NCBI GenBank assembly: GCA_963513935.1
Contig: OY740768.1
Span: 68,002,231 to 68,066,230, forward strand
DNA from: Aphrophora alni
Lineage: Eukaryota; Arthropoda; Insecta; Hemiptera; Aphrophoridae
Direction: 5' to 3'
DNA length: 64,000 nucleotides
Positions 37,550-47,899 of the stretch are shown in pieces. Positions within the stretch are counted from its first letter, which is position 1; each line of letters begins with the position of its first letter. The notes under the pieces are model-generated. The model saw nothing but the letters and a program-made list of their open reading frames with translations. It was not told where the DNA came from and did not search any database. Made by a program: the position numbers and the translations under genes.

Positions 37550-38275
37550 AGCCACACATTCGTCTATTGATTATTTTTCATGTGAACATGTCGATACATA
37601 GATAGACATATGTTGGATATCATTTATCCTACAACTGCAAACGCACATATACAATTAACTATACAATTTTTTTTTAATTGATAAAAACTCGTACATCAAA
37701 GCTGAGGTTGTTTGTAATAATTAATTTGGAAGTACCTCTTCGAGACTGTCCAGTCAAACTTTCTCATAATATATGGATGTTTGTAATATTAGTTCGTAGT
37801 GTATACTGGTACTTTATTATATAATTTTAGAGTTATTTTCTAGATTTTTTTTTAAACTTGTTAGTTTAGGTTTCAGGAAAGGGGTATTGCGATTATAATG
37901 GAGTGATAAGTTTTATGGATTTTGTACAGTGGGAAATAGTCCATTTCTTCTATAGAAGGTGTCTAAGTGGTAGTAACGAATTCTGAAAAAGAGGTTTGAT
38001 AGTTCTGTTAAATTTTATATGAATCTGATAATACATTTTAAAATTAATTTAATAGGATACAAGTTCTCATTGTACGCAGCACTCCAACAATTAATTCTTT
38101 ATTCTAATTTCGTTTGAAAAAGTATTTTACACTACAATTAATTAGAGCTATTGACTAATTTATATTAAGATTGTCAATTTTGAGGTTAGGGCCTATGTTT
38201 CTTTAAGAGTGATGTCTCCTGATTGATTCTACAACACCGCACTAAAGCACAATATTATTAGGAGTTAAACTAGTT
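37550..38275. other. AT-rich stretch, no feature
   Basis: Nothing recognised upstream (in plus coordinates) of the retrotransposon relics. Confidence 0.45.
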
Positions 38276-38279
38276 CAAA

Positions 38280-38825
38280 TTCATCGACCCTACTGAGTCA
38301 CCTTACAAATCCTGATTGGTCAAGAAGTTGACGCACTTCTATATCCTGGTGTTGGTGGAGTCACAGTTCATGCTTCGTTGCGTGTTTAGAAAAAACTTTC
38401 AAATCCCTATGGATAGTGTCGTTACTGACAATCCAAGGAGCATTTACTATTCCTCTCAGTATATTGTTCTGAAACGTTTGAATAATTTTCATATTTGATC
38501 TCTTGGTACAGCCCTAAAGCTGAATGCCGTATATCTATACCGGTTTTAGTAGGCTACTTGCCTATAAAACAGCAGCTTATAACTGGGATTGCTTTCTAAT
38601 TAGGGTATACATTTTATTATATTGGATTCCTAGCTGTTCACGTTTCTTTTTGACGTGTGCTTTACAGCGTAGCTTGGTGTTTAAAGTTATACCTAGACAT
38701 TTTGCATTATTCGCATAACCCACTATCTGATATTAATAGTTATCTTTTTTATTAGTGAAGTTTACACGTACTGATTTTCTTTCGTTAAGCTTTATACGCC
38801 ACTGGGCTTCGAACAAGTGAAAAAT
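38280..38825 (-). mobile_element. Decayed jockey-clade non-LTR retrotransposon, C-terminal RT region
   Basis: Read on minus with stops and frameshifts, this stretch gives the C-terminal part of a jockey-type ORF2: WRIKLNERKSVRVNFTNKK (about 38745-38805), CLGITLNTKLRCKAHVKK (38646-38695, the usual YLGI-LD-L-W--H segment), EQLGIQYNKMYTLIRKQSQL, IYGIQL (of the usual YGIQLWG), then IIQTFQNNILRGIVNAP and WIVSNDTIHRDL (about 38407-38450), ending with QLLDQSGFVR near 38300. The catalytic palm is not included: the fragment starts downstream of it. Stops break the frame at several points. It is truncated at its 5' side exactly where a second LINE fragment begins. Confidence 0.88.
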
Positions 38826-38849
38826 AAAGTTTTCTTAGCATGTAGGGCG

Positions 38850-39400
38850 TTCATTCTTATTTTTTTAAACTTTTTTAGAACATTGATATACGTTTTCCAT
38901 GACATCTATTATCATTCAGAAATATTTTACATTTTGAAGTTCTTTGTGCATTGTGAGTCTGAATTAAAACATCTTACACATTTTTAAAATGACTCATCGA
39001 TATTCTTTAATGAAAACTTAATAAAACTTGTTTTGCTTGTGGTAGTGTCATTCCGTGCCTAGTAAACCGATTAAGTCTTCTCCACAGCTAATTTATATTC
39101 ATTCCAATAGTTTTTTGCATAAATTAGAGCCGTGTCAACAGCAAAAGAAAATAACCTACCAATAAACTTGCCATTACATAGAGTGTTTACGTAAATTAAG
39201 AATAGAATTGCCCTAGCACTCTTTCTTGAGGAACTACACATTCAACAATCCCCCACTCAAACTTGTTCCAACTCTAACTCACGGCATCCTCTCTTTCAGG
39301 TAACTAACAAACAATTAGTGAACTACTCCCTTGACACCACAGTCCTACAGACCGTCTAGTAAGATTGTATGGTCAACATGGTCAAATACCTTAGTAGGTT
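38850..39400 (-). mobile_element. Second decayed LINE, reverse-transcriptase palm fragment
   Basis: The minus strand gives VFDHVDHTILLDGL (39350-39389, like the AFD-V-H-ILL-KL block), GVKGVV, SYLKER, then VVPQERVLGQF (39205-39238, the eroded VPQGSVLGP motif) and FAVDTALIYAKNYW (39104-39145, the eroded FADDTAL catalytic box, where one of the two aspartates is now Val). MTLPQAKQ follows in the place of the usual LN--KT segment. Many stops are present. The motif style differs from the jockey fragment next to it, so these look like two different LINEs joined on one strand rather than one element. Confidence 0.8.
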
Positions 39401-39409
39401 AATGTCCAA

Positions 39410-41170
39410 AAAAGACCAACAATTTCCCCCAATTATGTAATCCCTTTGCTAAGCAAGACCCTCCGATGATGATAACCATATTATTGAAATGTACATCAGG
39501 GCATTTAGTGGAAATAATTAATAAAGAACAATTAATCAGATAATTGTGTTTTATTTTATAGTTTCTAGTGATTGTGATTAGGGGCAAATTCGAATTATTA
39601 TTGTGAATTTCACCACAGTGCTCAACAAGATTGTATCCTAATTTAAAATGATGTTTATTTTTGTCTTTTGATTGATACCTAGCATTTTTTGGAGTGTAGG
39701 AGCAAGAGTCAACCGACCCAAAATTTAACGAAGGTAATCCAGGTAATTGTGTGTTTGGCGGAGCGAGAGCCAGTGGAGAAAAGCCATTAGTTATGAGTCG
39801 TGGCAATGGATTCCCAGAATAGTCGCATTTCCTGTCTAAATAGAACAAATAGAAACCCAAGATTGGGTCAATATACATTATTGTTATATCGTCCGCTATT
39901 AGGTTTATTATATGTGAAATAACCTAATCTAACCTGTTTTTGGCGATTCTTGCAACCACTACTCTAATCTAAGCCTACATTTTTGTTTGCCAAAAACTCC
40001 GGTTTCGCTTTCGCTTACCGGCTGGCTCTCGCTCCTCAAGTGGAAATGTGACAGGTGTCATTAAAAATGAGCTGGCTCTCTTTTCGTTCCCCTATTTGTC
40101 GAGATCATGAAACATCTTTTATCTACTTAGTTTGTGTATATGAGTATGTGGCATTTGTTTATTTTCAACATGATGCGATCCAGTATTACAGTTTCTCATA
40201 GAGAAAGAGCAACGGTAATTATGTCATTTCGAACCATAACCCTAAACACAGCATGAACCATCAACTCCCAACAATAACTTAGTTTTGACTAAAACTCCGT
40301 TCTCATATAAATATCAAGAAATAAGAAGTTTGCTCTTTGCAGATGTTACCTCGCCTGTACCAAAGATCGGCTCTATGATAATTTCACTTCTAACATGAAC
40401 TTCTTGAGCTGCACCAACTGCAAATCAACATCAATTTCGTAGGCCTACTTTGTTCTTCTGCGACGTATGGAAGGATGTCCATGTTCTCCACTATTCAATT
40501 TATATGTAGCTCTAAGGCTAAAGGTATGTGTAGGCCTATACTATTCACTTTATTTTTTGTTGTAGGTTAAGTGGAAAAGATGCAAATGAATATTTTGAAA
40601 ATGGAATCTTGATTATGTTTTCCAAAAATGTTAATATTGTAACCATCATAACATAGAGATAAAAATTGGGTAAATATGGGTTTGAATTTTTGACCTCTCA
40701 GTTATAGTATTAACATTAAAGGTATATTTTTTAAAGACAAATGATAAGATAAAAGTAGTCCATTTATGATATTTTCAAACCACTCTATAAAATATCAAAC
40801 TAAACAAATCTATGGGTATTTACATATTTTAAGCAAGGCTATACTTTGAACCCTAAGACTATAAATAAGTCCTGTATAGACTTTGGCTAAGTAAAGTTCC
40901 GACAGAATTGCATTCTCTACTGAGTATTATTAATGTATTGCAATGAAAGTCTAGACGTCACATTCCTAGGTGCACTTAACAGACTTTGGTATCTATATTC
41001 ATTATCTATCGGGAATTAATAACTTAACACGTCAAAAACGTAGGCATCCGTTTTAACGGTGCGCATTGAAAGTTTATAAAATAATAACATGAAGACGTGG
41101 AAGATAAAAATAAATGGAGAATAAAGATCGCAAATATAAAGAGAGAGATAGATATATACGTAGGAGAAAG
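39410..41170. other. Intergenic stretch with one long but unsupported open frame
   Basis: A 159-codon frame is open on minus at 39399-39878, abutting the LINE fragment. Its translation shows no domain, repeat or hydrophobic pattern I recognise and its codon use looks like untranslated AT-rich DNA, so it is not called a gene. GGAGCGAGAGCCAG at about 39759 reappears inverted near 40022, possibly the tips of an old element. The rest is AT-rich. Confidence 0.35.
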
Positions 41171-41179
41171 AGAGAGAGA

Positions 41180-41400
41180 CTATTACAGTAAAACTTGATG
41201 TTTCCCGCCAAGGCCGAAGAAGCAATTTATGATTATTAGATTGTGTCGAATTAAAAGTGAAGTAATAACGCCAGGTGTCGTGACAAGGGAAGCCATTTTG
41301 ATTGAAGAGCGGAGTAGAGGATTTGAGGAAGGGGTCACGTGAGCAGTGGAAGGGGCAAGTTTAATTAAAATGGACACGCCCGTGCCTTGAGTACTCGAGT
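41180..41400. promoter_or_regulatory. Candidate conserved non-coding element or enhancer
   Basis: About 220 bp of markedly higher complexity and G+C, without a repeat copy. It contains a CACGTG E-box (41336-41341), a TTTAATTAAAA homeodomain-type site, GGACACGCCC (Klf/Sp-like) and AGGTGTCGTG (T-box-like half site). Short motifs arise by chance, so the call rests mainly on composition. Confidence 0.25.
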
Positions 41401-41479
41401 AAAGTTGTACAAGGCAAGGTGATTTCGGACATAGGCTTAGTCTTTGCCGTTCACTCTCGAGTTATGACAAAGACAATAG

Positions 41480-43165
41480 AGTTGTTATTAGGCATATTGA
41501 TGAGACGAGAGGGAAGTAAATTTAATAAGCTAAAAATAATCTAATACAAAAGTACCTTTACTAATTACGAATTTTCAAGGCGATGATGACCGAGAGGTTT
41601 TTTGTGCTTAAACAACAAACGAAAACAAATTACTAATTTTCCTTCTTGTGGTCTTCCCTACGTTATATATTTTTTTTAAAATATATTATAATATCCAAGT
41701 TAAGGAGTTTTAGTTAATTTGATGTTGGATGTTCTTATGACAAGATATAAAATTTTAATTAAATTTGAACACAATTTGTCAAAAATAATAATTTTATCAA
41801 TTCAAAAATATGAATTATTAAACACTTTTTCTTTTTTGAGCTATTATGTTCAAGTTTTATTTCAACTTGATGGAAGAGTAGTTTTCTTATCAACATAATA
41901 GGCTTGTGTGTTTTTGTTTCTTTATTAATATTTTGATAAATATTTCTATCAAGACTAAGCTTGCTTCTCTTCTGCCATAAACAAGTTCTAAGCGTAAATT
42001 GTATTTAATTGAAATAAAATTTTCGTTTTTTTGCGTTATTTTTAAACAGAAATTGATTTCAACTGGCAATTTTTCACGCTCCTTTGTGTCATTAACTATC
42101 ACATTCGTACGAAATCGGTAGTCATTTTGGGCAATTAGATCTTTTATAAAGTTCCATAACTATTTTATTTCATTTTTAACTACGGAAAAAAGTATTTTTT
42201 GGAAAATTGGCAATCTTTACGTTTTGTCTGTGTTATTAGAGGCTACATTTTGAAAAACCGGAATTTTGCGTTTTATAGCCTTATGATAGCTAATCCCTAA
42301 ATTTTGAGTTATTGGGAAAATGTGAAAATAGTAATAGTACTAATAAAAATACTTGAGATGTTGGCAAACATAACCTAAGTAATAAAGTTAATCAAAATCC
42401 GTCCAAACGTTTGGCTTGTAAAACACTCCATAAGTGACAGACGACGATAGACAGATATGATACCAAACATCACTTTTTTGAGCTCAGAGGACTTCAAAAA
42501 GTATATATTCGCGAAAATTAGAGACATTGATTCATAACTATCACATAATTTCCTCTATTCTGTGTTGTAGCCAATATGAGAGAAATAATGAAACATTTAA
42601 AAATCGTAAATAAAATGGATTTAAAAATCATGTCTTTTTATTAGTCTGCTGTAGTTCTTTTGGTTTACACTATTGAAAAAGAAAATTTCTTGTAAATTAT
42701 TTCTTTACAAAATTAAAAGCAATTAAAAAATAATAAAATTGTTTGACATTTTTTGGATTGTAGGCTATGCATTGGATTGGTAATAATTATGATCGACACT
42801 ATAACTTCGACCAACGGATATTTAAGAAGTTTTTAGCATTTCCGCCTAGACACACTTTACAAGCAAGCCTTACATAATTAATAGTAGACTACTATAAGAA
42901 TAAGATAGGTTGCTTCGTTTGCTTCAATTACGTATTCAAATTCAAATTATAATTAAACATGTATCTGATTGTATTATTAAAATAACACTTTGAATTTGCT
43001 AATGATATTTAAACTGGGACTTGGATGGTATGTGACGTCATACCTTCGTCAATTAATATCGTCACGATTGGGGTGGGGTGGTAGATGTCATCTGCAGTCG
43101 TCAGGTGCGCATCCCTCCAGGTTGGCCAATGGTGTTCTTTATTTTTTTTTTCGAAATGGTTTTAT
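41480..43165. other. AT-rich stretch; retroelement-tail-like segment near 42360-42490
   Basis: The 42360-42490 part has the clause style of a LINE 3' end and includes a 30 bp string (42392-42421) repeated exactly at 43361-43390. A GC-richer patch at about 43010-43130 has a 72-codon frame without recognisable similarity. No gene is called. Confidence 0.4.
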
Positions 43166-43268
43166 TAACATAAATGATATTATATCAAATGTTGAGCTTG
43201 ACTTCTGAGAAAAACTATACAGAATAACAAACACACAGAACACAATTCTCATAAAAAAATACGCCTAA

Positions 43269-43314
43269 GTATCAGACGCGTTTCAACGACAAGGTCCGTC
43301 CTCTTCAGTGATAC
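43269..43314 (-). ncRNA. Hammerhead-ribozyme-like motif, core intact
   Basis: On minus: GTATCA (stem I 5'), CTGAAGA (matches the CTGANGA core exactly), a stem-loop (stem II, about five pairs including wobbles, with one unpaired G before it), GAAA with CGCGT (palindromic ACGCGT forming a 3 bp stem III that can only pair between two molecules or a tandem copy), C at the cleavage position, then TGATAC (stem I 3', perfect 6 bp with GTATCA). This is the layout of minimal type-I hammerheads known from Penelope-like elements and newt satellite DNA. The unpaired base before stem II is atypical and could reduce or abolish activity. Confidence 0.6.
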
Positions 43315-43429
43315 ACGAGCTACACCAATCAAACTACAACTAGCCTACAACTCGAAGTTGTCAAAATCCGTCCAAACGTTTGGCTTGTAACTACAACTAT
43401 TGAGTTATAGTTTGATTGGTGTAGCTCCT

Positions 43430-43474
43430 GTATCATTGAAGAGGACGAACTTGTCGTTGAAACGCGTCTGATAC
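43430..43474 (+). ncRNA. Hammerhead-ribozyme-like motif, one core change
   Basis: Mirror copy of the previous motif: GTATCA, TTGAAGA (first core base C changed to T), stem II, GAAACGCGTC, TGATAC. Stem I is still perfect. The change at the C3 position should inactivate it. Confidence 0.5.
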
Positions 43475-43799
43475 TTAGGCGTATGTTTTTATGAGAATTG
43501 TGTTCTGTGTGTTTGTTATACTGTATAAATGATATTACTCCGTAAATTTTTTTTCCGCGAGAGATGATCTCAGGATGTGAGGTGGAGAATACATTCACGT
43601 TCATGAGCGTCACTCAGTGAGGCTGTAAGTGAGGGATTGTATTCAGCAAACTTGTCGATAACCAAGAGGAAACCATTAGGGAGTTTACGTGTGGGACTCA
43701 TATTCCGGTAGGTCCTTGAGTACCCGAAATGGTGTGGTCATAGACGAAATAGGCGCTTTAGTCATATAGGATCGCTGTGTCATCGTAGCTTTGCTGTCA

Positions 43800-44130
43800 G
43801 GAGGGAGGGATGAGCATTGGTACATTCTATTTTGAGGGAGGATTCAACTTTCTTTGACTTCCGTGGAGTGGTGCATCACGAATACGCACCCACAATCTTA
43901 AAAGACTACCAAAAAGAAGTTCTTCCATCGCCTTCATGTTGCGGTGCGTCGCAAGAACTGTGGACACCCTTATCACGACAAGACATCATGTCATTCCTCG
44001 CTTTCGATTCAGAGTTTCATAGCCAATCATAGGACTTCTGTAGTACACCAGATATGCCTTCTTGTGATTTTTGACAGTTCTCCAAGCTAAATATGATTCT
44101 GAAAGAAACGCGGATATTTTTTAAATAAAT
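43800..44130 (+). pseudogene. Broken mariner-type transposase, C-terminal half
   Basis: Three plus-strand frames in succession give the mariner catalytic domain: FFDFRGVVHHEYAP (43850-43893) and KDYQKEVL; after a frameshift HDKTSCHSSLSIQSFIANH (43976-44032, the usual HHDNAPCH block; second catalytic Asp retained, Asn replaced by Lys); after another shift PDMPSCDF (44048-44071, the SPDLAPCDFF block with the third Asp), a stop, then FSKLNMILKETRIFFK. The two aspartates are 29 codons apart instead of the usual 34, so there are deletions. The N-terminal DNA-binding half was not found; the DNA at 43560-43800 is complex but not recognisably mariner. Confidence 0.85.
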
Positions 44131-44134
44131 CTTT

Positions 44135-45400
44135 AGCCTTGAGTACCTTTCTTAGTTTAATAGTTTTACTCTCTAACATTGCCCTAGACATTTTAGTCGG
44201 GACTTTTCTTCTTTTATATGGTCTAGATTAATAATTTGATAATGAGAGTTGATTCACGCTCACATCGAAATATCGTAGATTAATTTGATTAACGATAGCA
44301 AAAGTACGAATAAATTGTACCAATAACATTGTAACTATTCAATTATATCGTAATATAAAACAGTATTAGTATAAGATTTGAAATATGTTACACTAGGAAT
44401 ATTTATTTAGATTTTAAATTGTTAGTAGAGATTGTATATTCTAGAGTCTGTTATATTGTAAATTAGAATATACTGCTTAGCGTGATTTAATTTCGTTTAT
44501 TTTTTATAAGGAATGAGAATTGATTTATTTTATGCCACAGATATAAGGTTCTGCAAATTTTGTTTAGGTATTAGAATGCAACCTCATACGTTTTTACTGA
44601 GTTATTATAATGGTATTGTAAGGATACTAGTGAGTTTAAACAAAAATATGTAGAAGATATGTGTTTATGTTGTATTTGATAACGTATTTGAGTTTTATAT
44701 TATAGAGGAAATACTCGATTTATATATTTGCGCAGGTCGAGATCAGAACATGAAATTTAGTGATTCTGAGAACACATTGGAGCTCAATATAACTAAGTAG
44801 CCTACCGAGCAATAAGATTTAAATGAAATTGGTAATCTGTCACCAAATTAAAGTCAAATGACAACAAATAACGATGAATAAGAATGTGGTAATAAATAGC
44901 CGACGAGTGTAATGACAATTTACGGATACTGGACAAGTATTTTGACGACAACTGCCTTAAGTATGACTTCACAAACATGGCGGAATACATAAACGGAGAC
45001 CTGATTTAATAATATATGACAAATAATAATTAAAGTGTTATTTCAAATAATAGGTGGAACTACATATGTTTCTCATATCAGTTGCATTTACCTGTTAATG
45101 TAGTTGGGCAATATATCAACCTGTAATGATTTTCTAAAAATTATTAACTTTTATTTAGAATAATTTACAAAATTGTCTGTCATTATTTTTATTTAATGTA
45201 TAAAACTAAACTTACATATTAAGTAATTTTGTTTTAGGAAAATAAATAACTTCAAAACAAAGATCGATGATTGTAGATACAGAATATGGTCTTTTTCGAT
45301 TTTGAATGAACAACTTCAGTTTAACAAAAGAAAAAATATTAAACAAAATATTCATTTAAAAAACACCATAAAAATAGTTTAGTTTTTTTTCTTTTAAGAA
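44135..45400. other. AT-rich stretch, no feature
   Basis: Nothing recognised. Confidence 0.5.
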
Positions 45401-45409
45401 AGGAAATGA

Positions 45410-45615
45410 AGGGAGGGTCTAGTTTGGGGTCAATTGGAAAACATCCGACCTCAGCTAGCAAATGAACAACAATAAATGTCGCCGTAATGTATATTATTTA
45501 TTGCATCTCTCTGGATCCGAAACTCTGGAGGAACGCCACTTTTTATTCACCTGTCGGCCGCTTCTTAATCTCCACCTTTATGACCATCTCATTCTGAACT
45601 AGGGAACAAAATGAG
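45410..45615. promoter_or_regulatory. Candidate conserved non-coding element
   Basis: About 200 bp of GC-richer, complex, repeat-free DNA between AT-rich flanks, without an open frame of note. It contains AACAATAAATG (Fox/Hox-like), CACCTGTC (E-box) and GTCGGCCGC. Composition is the main reason to flag it. Confidence 0.22.
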
Positions 45616-45619
45616 GATA

Positions 45620-47700
45620 AATTTTAAAGATGACTTTAACGCACATTTTGTTGGCCGTAAAAAGTAAAATATCTTTAATAATCGATGAATTGTTTATAAT
45701 TGCAGTACTAAAATGATCTTTATTTTGTCTTTTAGTTGGAATCCTTATTGAAGGTTGGATATTTTCTACGAATTATTAACGCAAAACAGTAAGACGTAAA
45801 TTGATCCATAACACAAGAAGGAGCTGTTTTAGATTTATTTACTATAAATGAAGAAGTTTAAAATTTTGTCTTCAACAGTTAAAAATAAAAATTTGAGAAA
45901 GCAATTCAAAAATTTTAGATCTACACAATTTAAACATGAAATTATCATGAAACTTTACCAACCTTACTTTTTTGTTTTTATTAAAATATGTGTTTGTAAA
46001 AAATAAATTACTGAGTAGACTTTGAATCAAGTATTATTTAAACAGTAACGAAAACCTACATTCACATAATAGTTAAATTCAAGCAAATCTGATTTTCAAT
46101 TTTAGACAGAACAAAACCACCTAGATCTTATACAAATTACATATTTTAATTTAAAAATGTGTCCCTTTCACATGGTTTTATTCCAGATTACCTGAAATAT
46201 TATGAAAGAAATTTTATGTGTAATGATAATTTTTGAAAAATGAAATTTCTAAACGATATTGATTTGTATGATTTATCAGAAGGTACAAAGAATAACAATG
46301 TTTGTTTGTTATATTTATTTGCTGTTGATTTATCTTATAGATTATTTTTTGGTGGAATTTACTAAAAAATAGTTAAAGACATTATTATATTGTTCAAGTG
46401 TAAACTATTTTTTGTAGAACTTATGGATTGTAGTATAATTATTTGGATAACATATTTTTGTATATATTTATTTCTAAGATGGGTTATTTTATTTCTTAAC
46501 GTTATAAAAACATGTGTAAGGAAATTAATCTCACTTGACAACTTCTCACATATTAATAAAAACCTGTTTTCTTATGTAGGCTAATACAATTGATTAATCT
46601 ATATCAGTTTTATGACCAACCTATTGGAATTTTTCTATAATAGTAATTAATAACGGGCTATAAATAGCAATTCAAAATGATATAGCCTACTATAACATTC
46701 CGTTATACTACAGCTTAAAAATAGGTTTTTTCGTTATGGGAGACGAGAGGTTGTTACCAGATTAAAAAAGTTAAAATAAATTTAAATAATCAGAATTTTA
46801 AATAAGTTGATAATTAATTTTTTTTAGAGTCAGTGCCTGATTTAAGATGGATAGTCTGAAAGAATTATTTGGTTACAAGATATGTTTAGACTGTGAATTA
46901 TGATGAATCAGACAGTTAGAATGTTTGGAGAGAGAGGGGGGGTTATTATAGTATGATTGGTTCTATTAAAGACTATCAATCTCTTGAAAAAATTATTTAG
47001 TAAGTTTTAATTTTGACAATTTTGTGTAAGTTCAAATTAACCAGGAAATATCATAGCCTATTTAAAATATTACAGTAAAGTAGGTCTTCTTGTCGTTTGT
47101 ATTAAGTAGCCTAAATGTACTTTCATTTTTTAAGATCTAACTATTTTGTTGAATAACATCACTTTTTGTAAGATTTTTTACTAAATTTAGTAAGACTCTG
47201 ATACATACAACAAAAGCTTTTTTTTCTTTTTTTTCCCTAAAACTCGATCGATAATAATAATAATCAGAAGCTTTTTGAACTAATATTTATATTCATATTG
47301 TCGTAGAATTTTATTTTAAAGAAGATTTAAGTCATTTTTTTAAATCCTGAAATAAATAATAACATGCTGTTTTTTTTTCTGAGTGGATATTTGAAAAATA
47401 ATGGACTTTAGTATTTTTTAAAATAGTTATACTAGCTGTCCAGTACTTTTAAACATTATTTTTGACCAGTAATAATAACCTCTATATTAGCTAATACATT
47501 TAAACAACTGATGTGTTTATAATAACAACCGTTAAAATCGTTGTAAATGTACAATGGTAAAAACAATCTGTTTGATTCATAAGTTTTTTCTATTTGGTAT
47601 GGACTATTAACATTATGCTTTAACATTTTTTATGCTTTATTACTTTAAAAGTGGAATTCAATAAACTTCCTACAGTTCAAAACAACGGTTACCACTAATG
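45620..47700. other. AT-rich stretch, no feature
   Basis: Nothing recognised beyond chance ORFs. Confidence 0.5.
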
Positions 47701-47704
47701 AAAG

Positions 47705-47896
47705 AAAACACAATTTTCCACGACATATATTTTATTTTCAAGACGACGTTTCAATGACTAAGTCGTCATCCTCAGTTTTTACATGGATACAAACCTTAAC
47801 ACCTCAGTTTTAGCACATATAAGAACTGATGATGACTTAGTCATTAAAAAGTTGTCTTTACACAAATAAAGTGTATATTGTGGTAAATTGGGTTTT
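47705..47896. mobile_element. Fold-back element, hammerhead-related arms, strongly decayed
   Basis: Left arm 47705-47783 and right arm 47822-47896 are reverse complements at about 75% identity by eye. Each contains the palindromic TGACTTAGTCA-type stem. The left arm read on minus gives CTGAGGA (fits CTGANGA), a stem ending GTCAT, and GAAACGTC. The right arm on plus gives CTGATGA, a TGACT/AGTCA stem and TTAAAA in place of GAAAC. Stem I is no longer complementary in either arm. Confidence 0.65.
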
Positions 47897-47899
47897 ATT

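Larger units (their letters stand above)
43183..43524. mobile_element. Fold-back element with outward-facing hammerhead motifs and 13 bp TSD
   Basis: Flanked by the direct repeat ATAAATGATATTA (43170-43182 and 43525-43537). Left arm about 43220-43345 and right arm about 43400-43520 are near-identical reverse complements. Shared blocks include AACAAACACACAGAACACAA, TACGCCTAAGTATCAGACGC, CTTGTCGTTGAAACGCG and CTACACCAATCAAACT. Between them sits 43361-43390, a 30 bp string also found exactly at 42392-42421. Each arm holds a hammerhead-type motif (listed separately). About 37 bp between the left repeat and the left arm has no partner on the right. Confidence 0.85.

Noticed and set aside
39399..39878. 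159-codon minus-strand open frame, the longest outside repeats
   Set aside because: No recognisable domain, no splice or promoter context, Asn/Ile/Leu-rich translation typical of AT-rich non-coding DNA, and it abuts a dead LINE.
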